Below are positions 52,021 through 63,500 of a stretch of DNA of 64,000 bases, one piece after another (positions within the stretch are counted from its first letter, which is position 1; every line of letters begins with the position of its first letter). The notes below the pieces were generated by a model that saw only the letters and a program-made list of their open reading frames with translations, ran no database searches and had not been told where the DNA came from. Both the position numbers and the translations under genes were made by a program. The stretch covers positions 11,736,001 to 11,800,000 of the forward strand of contig NC_061453.1 of the NCBI RefSeq assembly GCF_022581195.2. The letters run 5' to 3'. This DNA is from Helicoverpa zea (lineage: Eukaryota; Arthropoda; Insecta; Lepidoptera; Noctuidae).

Positions 52021-55000
52021 ATGGCTTCAATACCACTAATGTACGCTCAGGAAGATTGTGAGTTAGGTGGGAAGGAATCTATCGAGGTAATTGTAAAAGC
52101 TTAAAGATTTTTGTATTCAATGAATGTTGTCCTCAATGTTTGTCCTTGCTTCGCTTAAAATGTTAAACAAATGACTCCATCTACATCACATACTGTTCAT
52201 GTGCTAATTTCTTTGCGGCGCGAGCCATAAATAAGTTTATTCATTCAATGGTAGTGTGAAATTGTAGATTATAGCCACATAATTGCATGATATTTTTGTA
52301 TTTACAGTGTTAAGGCCATTGATAAGATAAAGCCTCATTTCACATGTTTTCCTGTAGATTTGCATTGGTTTATTATTTTATATCAGCAAATTATTTGGAA
52401 TAGCTTCTTGATATAAAAAAGATGGCATAGTTTTGTTGTTATTGTTTTGCATTTCTTTGCTATTGTTTAGGCATCCATTTTGTATGATTCTATAAACTTC
52501 ACAAGTATGTGGTCAAATCAATTGTCATGATTTTATTCTCTGTATTGTCATATTGTGGGGATTCCCCTGTCCAATGGCAAGTTTAAAACTAAAGAAGACG
52601 GATCACAATCCATACAAAATTGCCCCACGTCCTATAACAATGTGACATATCTCAAAAAAAAGCTAAAAATTTTAAAAAAAATATGGCATACTCTCTCATT
52701 TATTTTTTTCACACCTTCATACGAAAAAACTGCTTTAAAAATTGTTCAGGCGCTGTTATGAAAACGTCGTTCGTAGGACTATTAATGGACCATCTTATTA
52801 AATATTTTTTTTGTTTGATAGGGTATACCACACAGGTGGTCCCATAATCATCAGGTCAGGATCTGATGATGGAAACCCTGAGAAACCCAGGGCAACTTTT
52901 AAAAGTTGTAGGCATGCGCAGGATAAAAACTTGACTATGAGGTGTATGTCTGGTAACACTATGCAACAGTGAAGGTTTGGAACTGACCTGATGATGGAGA
53001 CGAAAAAAGATCGAGGGAACTCAACAACTGAATATGTAGGTAAACTACCTCGTGTTTGGGCTTATATTATTCGAATTGATGAGAACCTTCTACTAAAACG
53101 AAAAAAATACTATTCTTAGGTGCATCGGCCTAGAAGTCAGTGTCTAAGTCCCCAGCGACTTCTAGGCCGATGCACCTAAGAATAGTTTTATCTTGATTTT
53201 AAGTGTTTTTGGGAGTCGGTTTTATTTTATTGTAAAAAGTTTTTTTTTTGGCTTTTCTGTGACAAGCATAGTTGTCACTATCCGGATTTGTAGAAAGTTC
53301 TCATCAATACGAATAATAAAAGACCAAATACGAAGTAGTTTACATATTCAGTTGTCGAGTTCCCTCGACCTTCTCTGGTCTCCATCATTAGGTCAGCTCC
53401 AAACCTTCACTGTTGCAAAGGTCTATTCAATACAAATAATATAAGCCCTAACACAAGGTAGTTTACATATTCAGTTGTTGAGTTCCCTCGACCTTTTTTC
53501 GTCTCCATCATTAGGTCAGCTCCAAACCTTCATTGTTGCATAGTTTTACCAGACATACACCTCATAGTCAAGTTTTTATCCTGCGCATGCCTACAACTTT
53601 TAAAAGTTGCCCTGGGTTTCTCAGGGTTTCCATCATCAGATCCTGACCTGATGATTATGGGACCACCTGTGTGGTATACCCTATCAAACAAAAAAAATAT
53701 TTAATAAGATGGTCCATTAATAGTCCTACGAACGACGTTTTCATAACAGCGCCTGAACAATTTTTAAAGCAGTTTTTTCGTATGAAGGTGTGAAAAAAAT
53801 AAATGAGAGAGTATGCCATATTTTTTTTTAAATTTTTAGCTTTTTTTTGAGATATGTCACATTGTTATAGGACGTGGGGCAATTTTGATCCATCTTCTTT
53901 GTATACTCTCTTCAGAAAACGTAAACTGGATAAAAATTTTCATAAAATTAATGAATGCCTAATCTTACGATGAAATAGTCTCATCACAATGCTTAAGTAA
54001 TTTCAATGATTTATTAAGAAATGTTAGTACTACATGTGTTGTAGGAAAACAAGTGAAATTATGCACCCTTGGAATGAACCATTTTTTGTACATGAAGTAA
54101 AAATAAATGAATCCTTATATTACTCAATCCTAATAGAATAATTTCGTCTTACAGGAAGATTTCTCATACCGCAACAATGTGCTCAATGCTGACAAAGAGA
54201 TCCGTCTGGGGTTTGTGCGTAAAGTCTATGGTCTACTCTCTGTTCAACTGCTGGCTACCGTTGCAATCGCTGGAACATTCCATCTTGTAGAGCCTGTCAA
54301 GCTCTTCATACATCAGAAGTAAGAATAAAAGTATAATTAGGTACATTCTTACCAGGATAAATGTGAAAATAATCACATTATCCATCAATTTTCTCAGAAA
54401 ATAGATAAAGCAGGAAAACCCCTGTTTTTTCCTCTCCATAGCCACAAATTTCATTTAGAAAAATACATAATGCAAACAAAGCAGCCAAATCCTAGAGCAG
54501 CCGTTCCCAAATGGGGTTCCGCGGAACCCTGAGGTTCCGTGACAGGCCCTCAGGGGTTCCGTGGAAAATTCAAGATTTCCATATGGTAAATCGTTTCACT
54601 TTTGACAATATTATATTATTATTCATTTTCAATTAAATTGTTTTAAATATTGCATTCCAAAATTCCATTTTGGCACCATGTAGGTTGGTACCACTCGGGA
54701 GTGTAAGTCTCGTACTTTCGCGACAAGTGGCGGGGGAAGGCCACGGCAGCAGATAATTTAATTCCGTTTTTTACAAATTGTAGATTAACTTAATACCTCC
54801 AGGTCTTCGGCAATCGGCAAAAGTAGGTAGCGAGGCTTATTTCATCGCCAGGATTATACGTTTTCATACATTTGACAGGACGTGAAATGAAACGGCATAC
54901 GAGTATTTCCAGTGGCTATTTTTACCATGAATCAAAGTGTGACATTTGACATTATTTCCAATTTTTGACCTCCGCGAATCCGAAAATTTCGCGCTCGCTT

Positions 55001-58000
55001 CGCTCGCGACTCCATGTTACGTGTGATGCTTTTAGGTTCGTTTCATTGCTCAAGTATCCAACACCGAAAAAATTTCGCGCTCTTGCGTCGAGGTTTCCTT
55101 TGATGTTTATTTATTATTCCTCTGGTTCAGAAAAAGCAATAGCGCTTTCTTCGCTAGCTGCTTATTCATTTGCATTTGCTTTTTTTGTGGATATTGTACT
55201 TTTTGAGACCTTATTAATTAACAGTGGTTTTGTTTATTTTGTGTAGGTACTTAAACTAAAAAAAATTCGCGCTCACTTCGCTCGCGATACCGGCTACCAT
55301 TGAATGTCTTTAAATGCTAGCGGGTGCTTGGAACTTCTTCTTTTAGTTAAAAAAAATCGCGCTCGCTAGCCTCGCACGTGTACAAACCCAATCTATTTCT
55401 TTTTGCGTTTACTTTGTCAGTCTTCAAACTGAAAACTATTCACATAATACACAAAGTCAAGGGCGGCTAAATTGTTTTCTGTGCCTTGTGGCAGATAGGT
55501 AGCCATGCTACGCCTGAGTATAATGAATATGTCTCTAACCATATAACCATTTGGTGCGCTACCACACGCCACGAGCCGTACCTAAGTGTATTTACGTCTT
55601 TAGTTTACTTCTTACTTAAGGTAAGGTTCCGCCGAAAAATGGTGAAACGAAAAGGGTTCCGAAGCCAAAAGAATTCGGGAACCGCTGTCCTAGAGTGAAA
55701 GCACACTTTTGCTAACATTTACAATAAACAACATTATTGTACTTTTCGAAAAATGAATATACTTAAAAGAACATTGAAATGATTTTCATGATGATCTTAC
55801 TTTGAATGTTAATTTCAGTGACTGGATGGTGATAATAGCGTTCATACTGAGCATGGTAACGCTATTCGCACTCATCGCCAAGAGGAAGGACTCGCCTGCT
55901 AACCTGTACCTACTGGCTGCTTTTGTAAGTTTTTCATCTATTACTTACATCTAGGGCTTCCAAAATTATGAAAATATCAATTACGTAACTAATTACGCAA
56001 CTTTTTTCTCCAATTCCGTAATTACGTAATTTTTCCCATTTTTTTTTTATCGACTATGGATTTTTGTAAATATTGTAAGTTACAATTTTTGCAATTAATC
56101 TTTTAATATCTCAAATTCAAGGAATTAAGGAATTTAACCAAAAAAATATTTATTTAAGAACTTAGCCTCGTAGCTTAAAGCCTATTGTAACTATCTTACG
56201 AACATTGTGGAAGCAAATAAACGAGCATGAGTACACTCATCAGTTCAATCAACCCATTTTATTTCCTCGCGAATATAATCTCTCTACTTGAAAATGTGAT
56301 CTCATAAATGGCAAGGCATTTAAAGTTTTGTCATCCAGGGAACTTCTTAGTTCATTACAAAAATATCCGGCGGAAGAAAAGGCTCGCTCGGCTTCAACAC
56401 TTGTAGGCGTTATTGAAAGCAAATAATTACACGCTGCAGTCAAAGCCACTAGCATCAACAGGGTTACCGCTTTCAATAAAACCGAAGTTCAGCAATTCTA
56501 TAAGCTGCTAGAAGGACTAATGGAGAAACACAAATTTATCCCAATAAACATCTAAAACTGCGATTAAACCGGGATTTCTACCGTCCAAGATTCTGGGAAA
56601 GTATTAGCTGCCAAGGGACAGAAGAGGGTAGGATCAATAACAAGCTGGGAAATGGCTGCACCATGAGTGCTGCTGGTGGATACGTTCCCCCAATGTTTAT
56701 TTTCCCCAGAAAGAGGATGACCCCCGACCCTTGAAAAAGATGGCCCAGCAGGAGCTATTTGTAAATGCTCCGACAATGGATTGATAAATGAGGAACTTTT
56801 CCTTGAATGGCTGAAGCATTTTACCCAGCACACCAAACCCTCTGCAGAAGAACAAATTTTATTATATTCATATGCTGTCCCTACCACCCCATACTTCTCA
56901 CCGCATGCAACCATTGGATGTGTCGTTTTTTGGACCATTCAAAGCTGCATATAGAAGAGAATGCGATTTTTTCATGAAGAGTCAACTTTCAGAGAGAATA
57001 ACACCTTATGTATATATTAGCCACAGAAAAGCAATGTTGAGAAGGTTAAGAAGAAAATTCTTCAGGATTCGAATGATACTTCGATGTCAGACGTAAATAC
57101 GGACGAGTTGTGCCAGGATGATGAAGACGATGATGCAGAAGGCGCTGGTAACATGTGTATTGTATGTGGCGAATTTGGACGAGACCGCGAAATATGGTAC
57201 CGATGCACTTCTTGTGGGCTTTGGGCTCATGCCGACTGCACTGGGTGGGACTCTGCTTAGAATTATGTGCGATATGTGTTGATCACTATTGTCCACATGC
57301 TGACCACCATTGCCAACCGATGTTGACAATGGTGATCAAACAAATATTTTTTTAAAATATTTATGTGGTATTACATGGTTTTATTTCAATTCTCTCTTAA
57401 GTGATCCCCATTACCTACATCTCCCCTAACGTAGTATTGCCACATTATAAATATTGTACGTAGATTCTGAACTGCGGGAAAACGGCTAGTATCATGTAAG
57501 CGCGTACGCAAAAATAACCTACACGCGAAGAAAAATTACTGTAGTCTAAAACCTGTAGGTATTCTAACTCCAAGAATGGGTCTGCTGGAAGATATTTCCT
57601 TTAGACATAAGCAGTATCTTTGTACAATTTTATGTTTCTTCTACTTCTGTCATGTGTTTACTGTGTACGTAAATCTATACTAATCTATACTAATATTATA
57701 AAGCTGAAGAGTTTGTTTGTTTGTTTGTTTGAACGCGCTAATCTCAGGAACTACTGGTCAGATTTGAAAATTTATTTCAGTGTTAGATAGCCCATTTATC
57801 GAGGAAGGCTATAGGCTACTTTTTATCATGGTACGGGAAGTAGTTCCCACGGGATGCGGGTGAAACCGCTGGCAGAAGCTAGTGGTTAAATAAAAGTAGT
57901 GATGTTACCCTTATTTCAGACGGTGGTACAAGCTTACTCAGTGGGCGTGGTGGTCTCCTACTACAACACGGCCGTGGTGCTGCAAGCGCTGACGCTCACA

Positions 58001-58648
58001 TTCGCGGTCGTCTTCTCACTCACCGTGTTCACGCTCAATACTAAAACCGACTTCTCTTTTGTTGGATATGGGTGAGTTGGCATTTATAGTTTAACTTGTC
58101 TAAACTAAGACTTCGAAACCACTGGAGACTTTTTTTTTTCACTCTTGGGAAGCTACACTCTACCCGGGTGAGAAAAGCTATATTTTATCCATGTATGGGG
58201 TAGCATTCGCAGGAAACAGGCGAAACCGCGGGAAAAAGTTCGTTCTTTATAAAGATGACAAACAAAACAGATTTTTTAACGATACTATTTTTATTTCTTT
58301 CTGTATTTAATTATTATTTCTGTACAATGTGCCTAATTTTAAGTGTGTGTATGCGTCTATTGTTGCGCAATAAAATTTATTTTCTTTCTTTCCAGTCTAT
58401 TCGCCGGTCTCAGCGTCCTCATCATTGGTGGTCTTCTCCAAATCTTCATCCAGAGCTCAGCATTCGAGGTGGCCCTTTCTTTCGTCGGCGCCATCTTGTT
58501 CAGCCTGTTCCTCATATTTGACACGCAGATGATGATGACCACGCTATCTCCTGAGGAGTACATCCTGGCCACCATCAACCTCTATCTCGACATCATCAAC
58601 CTATTCCTCTACATACTCCGAATCCTCAATGAGCTGAACAGGAATTAA
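52021..58648 (+). CDS. TMBIM4: Lifeguard 4 / TMBIM4-like Bax-inhibitor-1 family membrane protein (5 exons)
   Basis: The coding exons are 52021-52086, 54155-54318, 55819-55924, 57920-58071 and 58396-58648. They sum to 741 nt, or 246 residues plus TAA, and all four introns are GT-AG with the frame kept. The start ATG sits in an AAAATGG context. Hydrophobic segments lie at about residues 46-66, 80-97, 104-124, 130-150, 164-181, 188-204 and 219-237, as expected for the seven-helix BI-1 fold. Family hallmarks are visible: an FDT motif (Asp205) and, near the C terminus, SPEEY followed by YLDIINLF (Asp228). These two Asp match the di-aspartyl pH/Ca2+ sensor known in the family. Length and C terminus fit LFG4/TMBIM4 (about 238 aa) better than the longer GRINA/LFG1-3 members. 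Family members sit in Golgi/ER membranes, affect Ca2+ leak and protect against apoptosis. Introns 1-3 are enlarged by transposons. A possible poly(A) signal AATAAA is at 59581. UTR limits were not determined. Confidence 0.93.
52590..53900. repeat. Long near-perfect foldback in lifeguard intron 1
   Basis: The left arm (52590-53090) and right arm (about 53296-53900) are reverse complements. From about 52680 to 52880 on the left and its partner on the right I see essentially no mismatch outside homopolymers. The right arm is longer because a unit of about 120 bp is duplicated in it (about 53300-53425 and 53426-53547). At the apex is a perfect 29 bp hairpin (53110-53138 and 53157-53185, 18 nt loop). 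Transcribed with the gene, it would form a double-stranded stem of about 500 bp. Confidence 0.92.
54498..55687. mobile_element. Non-autonomous hAT element, complete, in lifeguard intron 2
   Basis: The ends are CAGCCGTTCCC on the left and GGGAACCGCTG on the right, inverted repeats with one mismatch and of the classic hAT type. The 1190 bp element is flanked by perfect 8 bp duplications TCCTAGAG at 54490-54497 and 55688-55695, the size expected for hAT. No transposase is encoded. The interior has repeated motifs of the type TCGCGCTCGCTTCGCTCGCG near 54987, 55266 and 55355. The open frame at 54965-55246 runs through this repeat and is not a gene. Confidence 0.92.
56249..56476 (-). pseudogene. 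hAT transposase C-terminal fragment in lifeguard intron 3
   Basis: The minus-strand translation contains SVEAERAFSSAGYF followed by a segment ending LNALPFMRSHF. This is the hAT-family dimerisation (hATC) signature. Only the C-terminal end of about 60 residues is present, and the upstream catalytic part is missing. A possible end of the same element is the GGGCTTCCAA sequence near 55954. It is a dead relic, antisense to the host gene. Confidence 0.85.
56541..57262 (+). pseudogene. Broken pogo/Tigger-like DDE transposase with C-terminal zinc-binding domain
   Basis: Frame-hopping translation gives, in order: a segment reading TGISTVQDSGKVLAAKGQKR just after the expected catalytic Asp region; a SDNGLINEELFLEWLKHF segment; LPPHTSHRMQPLDVSFFGPF (56875-56934); a short acidic linker; and a C-terminal PHD-like zinc finger CIVCGEFGRDREIWYRC...CGLWAHADC (about 57155-57235). 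These match DDE_1-superfamily transposases fused to a zinc finger, known in insects. Stops, frameshifts and a deletion between the second and third segments show it is dead. The N-terminal DNA-binding half is absent. It lies in lifeguard intron 3. Confidence 0.82.
57675..57884 (+). mobile_element. Helitron-like fragment in lifeguard intron 3
   Basis: The fragment reads from TACTAATATTATAAAGCTGA, through a short GTTT array and AACTACTGGTCAGATTTGAA, to GAAACCGCTGGCAGAAGCTA and then GT. This is the layout of a very common lepidopteran repeat that ends in CTAG, as Helitrons do. Assignment to Helitron is from memory. No coding capacity is present. Confidence 0.55.
58140..58240 (+). mobile_element. 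Degenerate Helitron-like fragment in lifeguard intron 4
   Basis: It contains the same family core (GCTATATTTTATCC and GAAACCGCGGGAAAAAG) and fills much of the 324 bp intron. Confidence 0.4.
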
Positions 58649-59846
58649 ATTCCAGTATTAGTGGCATTTTTTTTTTTATTTATGTACTAGAGCATTTTAT
58701 TGCACGTTATATTCTGGATGGAATGGCTGTGAATATGAAATTTATATATTTTACGCTACTTAATTTGCAGTATTGTTGAATTGAGTTTTTTGGATTCCAT
58801 TTTGCAGTCAGGGATGGATTTGTTCCGCCGAAAAATGACAGTTGTTATTGTTGTAACTGGTCAACAAAAATGTTTGGTCAGACCTTTACTTTTGAATCAA
58901 AATTAGACAAAAAGGCATCTTTACTGAAATATTTCGTATTATTAATATAAAAAGAGTAATATTATAAAACAAAACACCAACATCATTGGTGAAATTAATA
59001 CAGTTTATTGAATACAAAATATCCAGCTGCGTGAGTCTGTAGTGATTTTAAAATGGTCTATGTGTTGTAATAATAACTTATTTTGTTAACACGCGGCACT
59101 ATTCTTTGACATTTTATCGACATTAATGTGGAGCACAACTGTTGAAACATGAATTATATAATTATAAATTGTTTAATTAGCGTTTGTTTATTTATTTATA
59201 TTGAAATCCACCACAGGTCCATTACAGCAAGGGCAAATTGGAACCAAATTTTTTTGTTAGAAAAACATGGGATTTTCTGCCAAGAATGACATGTAAAACA
59301 ACTGAAACTTATGCGAAATGCAACAATATATTTAACAGGAAATCATTATTTCATACATCACAATAATCATAACCTAAAAGTTTCACAAAATATTTACATC
59401 ATACCAATTATATCGATAACATCTGAGTCAGTGTAAAAAATATGCCAAACAAGTAAAATTAAATCCTTTAGTCATTAGACAATTAAGTTAGGCCAAGCTT
59501 TAAAACAATAGTAGATACTAAAATAGTATTACATTGACAAGTTTCATAAAACAGGCATACATTGTTTTGTTTCAAATTAAAATAAATGTTGATCACAATA
59601 GAACCTCGTTCAGACGAGACTACATCATGCAGGCACATATGTTTTTGTTTTCCAATGCCATAACCTCTTTCGCAAGTTTACATGCAAATGTTCAGTTCCC
59701 GACGAACTCGATGGCAACTCGCATCTGATTTCCGATCTCTCCTCGCGAAGCTGTGTCTCACTGACTGGGTCTCCTATGTTAAAATTATTTCTGCCTCTCG
59801 TGTGATGCTTTGAAGCACATCGTGTCTGACAAGACATATTATTGTG
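58649..59846. other. Convergent 3' intergenic / 3' UTR region
   Basis: No ORF of note is present. It is AT-rich and holds candidate poly(A) signals: AATAAA on the plus strand at 59581-59586, and TTTATT (minus-strand AATAAA) at 59004 and around 59188-59196. If the plus signal and the distal minus signal are both used, the two 3' UTRs overlap by more than 500 bp. Confidence 0.5.
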
Positions 59847-60326
59847 TATTTGTCTGTAACTATCAATAGTTACAGACAAATATATATTTGTCTGTAACTA
59901 TTAAGGGTGCGTCCACATCTGGCGAATGCGCCGCGAATGCGCAGCACGCGAGCCGATCGCGAGCTGTTCGCGAGCTGCGCGCGTGCATTTTTGTTCGTGC
60001 GCCGCTTCTGCTTGGCCCGCGCGCAGCTCGCGCGCGACCTAAGCGCCGCACGCGAGCGGCGCGCAGGCGGCGCGCGACGTCTGCCATCTTCGATAGTACT
60101 GAGCCAATATACGGAACTGTAAGGGCGAGAACTGATTGCGCGCAGATCGCGCGCCGCTCGCGCGCTCTATACGAGCCTTGCGTGAGTTGCGCTAAAGAGG
60201 CGCACCGAACTATTGCAGTGACTGCACGCGCGCAGCTCGCGGACAGCTCGCGATCGGCTCGCGTGCTGCGCATTCGCGGCGCATTCGCCAGATGTGGACG
60301 CACCCTAATAGTTACAGACAAATATA
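59847..60326. repeat. Tandem palindromes split by a MITE insertion
   Basis: The motif TTTGTCTGTAACTAT occurs in alternating orientation at about 59848-59863 (+), 59866-59881 (-), 59887-59901 (+) and 60309-60324 (-). Removing the 401 bp MITE and one TAA copy restores a second near-perfect palindrome directly next to the first. So the locus held two tandem copies of a palindrome of about 37 bp before the insertion. Confidence 0.8.
59905..60305. mobile_element. PIF/Harbinger-type MITE, complete, between the two genes
   Basis: The terminal inverted repeats span about 83 bp (59905-59987 and 60223-60305) with a single mismatch, starting GGGTGCGTCCACATCTGG. The element is flanked by TAA on both sides (59902-59904 and 60306-60308), the 3 bp target duplication expected for PIF/Harbinger. 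The interior is very CpG-rich with repeated GCGAGCTGCGCGCG-type motifs. Open frames across it on both strands result from base composition and symmetry. It lies in the convergent intergenic space, probably in a 3' UTR of one or both genes. Confidence 0.9.
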
Positions 60327-60589
60327 TGCCATAATTATGCCAATTTCTACAAACTTCTTGTACTGTTTAAGTTTCAATATTAATTGTTCAATTGATAAAA
60401 TCTTATGATGTTTACAGTGTAGGTGGGACAATTATTGCGATTCCATTTAATATACAAGAAGGAAGACTTTCAAATCCAGCACTTTTCTAGACATTTCTAT
60501 GCAAAGGACTTCCATTCTTCTCTAATGGCAAATTATGAGTATAAGATGATTAAAACTACCTCTTTTTTCAAGGCTCTACTCATATAGTT

Positions 60590-63500
60590 CTAAAGACAGT
60601 CATCATTCTGCAAAGTCTCCACTTGCATGTCAGTATCACACAAACTGGACTCAGCCGCGCCTTTCGTTGATACGATTTCTAAATGTAGTTTCATATTGGC
60701 ATCAGATTCTTCATCAATGTCTCCAACAGTTTTCACATCACTAATAAGTTCGGTATTATTATTATCACTGATAGTTTTTAAATCACTTTGTTCTTCATTC
60801 ACATCACTAGTTTCTTGAACAGTTTTTGGGCTCTCTGGTTCAGGAGTTTCTTCTTTATGGTCACTGTTCAATTCCTTCATTTCTACATCTTCCGTCTCTG
60901 ACTTAGTAACTGCTTCAGATTCCAGTTTCGTTATTTCTATTTCTAAATATTCGGTTTTCTCTTCTGGCAGTGGTCTGTAAATAAAAAAATTATATGAATT
61001 ACATATCAAATAGGTTGACAGCCAATCACAGGTGTGAAAGTCCAGGTTGCTCAATTCTTAGAGCGCTTTCACGCTGGCGGATTTTATCGCGCGTATGCGC
61101 TCGATTTGGCGTGGCACATGACTGAGGAACCCACAGTAGTTAGGTCCGCGAAATTTGAAAGCGCTCAACCATTCTTAACATACTAATTTCTGTAATTTTT
61201 TGATATAAAATATCAAGAACATTAAACCGTTAGTCAGTTTCTTATTCTCATAATTCCTCACCTCTTAACATCATCCAGGGTCTTCAGCTTCTGCACAGCG
61301 TTAGCAGCGCTGGCCTTACACCGCTTGCGATGCTTGGTGAGCAGCTCAAAGGTATCGAACTGGCTGTGACAGCTGTAGCACGCGTGTTTGTTGTGGCACG
61401 TCTCGTGCACCATTAGGTCCGTTGACGTTAGGAAATCTGGGGAGCAAAAGTATGGTTAGTACTGCAAATAGTGTGAGTCAAATAACTTTGCCTTTCTGAA
61501 TTCAGCCATGTGATGCCTCGTGCAGTAGCTGACTGCGAAGCAGTAAAGTTTTAAACGAAAATGCGGTCCTTTCTGTGGGATGTGGATACCAAAAAGTAAG
61601 GGTAGGTAGATTGAGATGTTTTTGTTAAGAATACATTTCATGAGCTTGTCTCCATAGAAAACTCTTTGGAATATTATTTTGAAACAATTAGAAATTCCCT
61701 GCAATCTGTCAGTCTAACGAAAATAAGATTTTTTCAAAAAAGATAAGACTACTAGTAGTCTGTAGTGAAGTACTCACTCCGCCTACAAATCCTGCACTGG
61801 TGTTTGTCCTGGCGTTTCTTCTCGGGCGACACGCTGCCGTCCGACTTTCTCTTCACAGTCTTATAGGAATGTTGGGCTATCACGTGAGCCTGAAATAAAA
61901 CAATACTCATATGTATAACATTATGTAGCTAAGCATCAAAACTTGGTCATTGGATTCATAAACTGTTATATTAATGAGAATTTAACTGTCTGTTTGTCTG
62001 GCTTTCACGAAAAAACTGCTCCCTGCAAACCCTAGCACCTTTGTTCTGGATGTGGGGAGTAGTTACCTCATCACGTGTGAGATGACAGCTATTAGTACAT
62101 ATTAAAATAAAAAGAAAGTAACTGCACCAGCATACAAATTCTTATTCAAATTCAATATCATATTTATTTTATGAAGCATCTACTCATTTAGGATGCTGTT
62201 TAGTCTACCAGACAAGTACACTGAACAACAATGAAGTTCAGCCATGCAATAATCACCTTGAGTCCAGTAACACTATTGAAAGACTTGGTGCACAGCATAC
62301 ACTCAAGTGACAGGTCGGGAGCTTGATCACACTCTTGTTCCCCCTCACTTGTGGGCTCCTGTTTCACTTCTGCCTCCAAAAACTAGAAGGAAAAACATAT
62401 CTAGAGTAATATTTTAAAGCTGAAATCTTTGTTTGATGAGCAAATCTAAAGGACAACTGGTCCAATTAATACTCATTTCTTTGTTATATGGCACAAATAC
62501 TTACTTGTGCATCCTGGAATAGTTCTGTGGCAATTTTCAAGTCTTTATTCTCAGAATTCAATGGATCTAATGATATTGTACCTGTGAGCAACATGTAATA
62601 TTGTCAATCCACTCATAGTAAGTTATATAATGTAAGTAGTATAATTTTCTCACTGTTGTAAAGCTACACTCTTCACGAGCCTATGTTACGCTATATTTTA
62701 TCCTGGTACAAGCAGTAGTTCCTATGGAATACAAGCAAAACCATGGACAAACACCAAGTGTTCAGTAGTTGTGATAATAACCACTTTGTTTCTTATAGAG
62801 TGTATAGCCAACAATTGATATCAAGCCAAAGTATATGTGTAATGTATTACTGTAAATGCAAAAGACAGAATCTACAAACCATTAATAGTAATATTCATTG
62901 GTGGAGGCTCCACAAACTCTTCGGGTTCAATTTTAATATCCAAATTTGCTAATTCATTATCTACATATACGTTATCAGGTCCATTGGGAGGATACTCTTC
63001 ATCAGAAACCAATTCCTGCTTAATTTCTATATCCATTGTCGTATTAAATACGGAACCATTAATGTTTTTGTCAACTTGTATAGGTTTTGGCCAGACTCGT
63101 TCCCTGTCTATATCGTCTGTGAACCTCATTCTTAGCAGTAGGTCACACTTTCGCACGTCAGATGCAAACGTTGCAGCATCCAGTAGCTTCTGATAGCATG
63201 GTGCACATAGAATCTTTGAGTGTCTGTCTGTTTCCGTTATCTGTAAAAATAGATTACTATCAGGGTTTTATGCTTGCAAGTTGTATAGTATGAGTGTGGC
63301 TCAGTATGGTATTTATTTATAAATTTTCAAATAAAGGTTTTTATAAAATGGTACTCTACTGACTTCTACAATTCTAGTAACCTTAATTTTTAACATACTG
63401 TTTGCACAACTGTACCTCTTCTCATGTAGTGAATATCCTATCTATAGCCTTTATTTGATTTACAGTTTAATGTTTTAAGATCCAGTCTAACACGCTTTTG

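Noticed and set aside
54965..55246. 93-codon ORF in lifeguard intron 2
   Set aside because: It lies inside a non-autonomous hAT element and reads through its internal repeats.
59863..60334. Long open frames (148-152 codons) on both strands between the two genes
   Set aside because: They run across a GC-rich MITE and mirror each other because of its inverted repeats. They start with the same residues on opposite strands and show no protein family.
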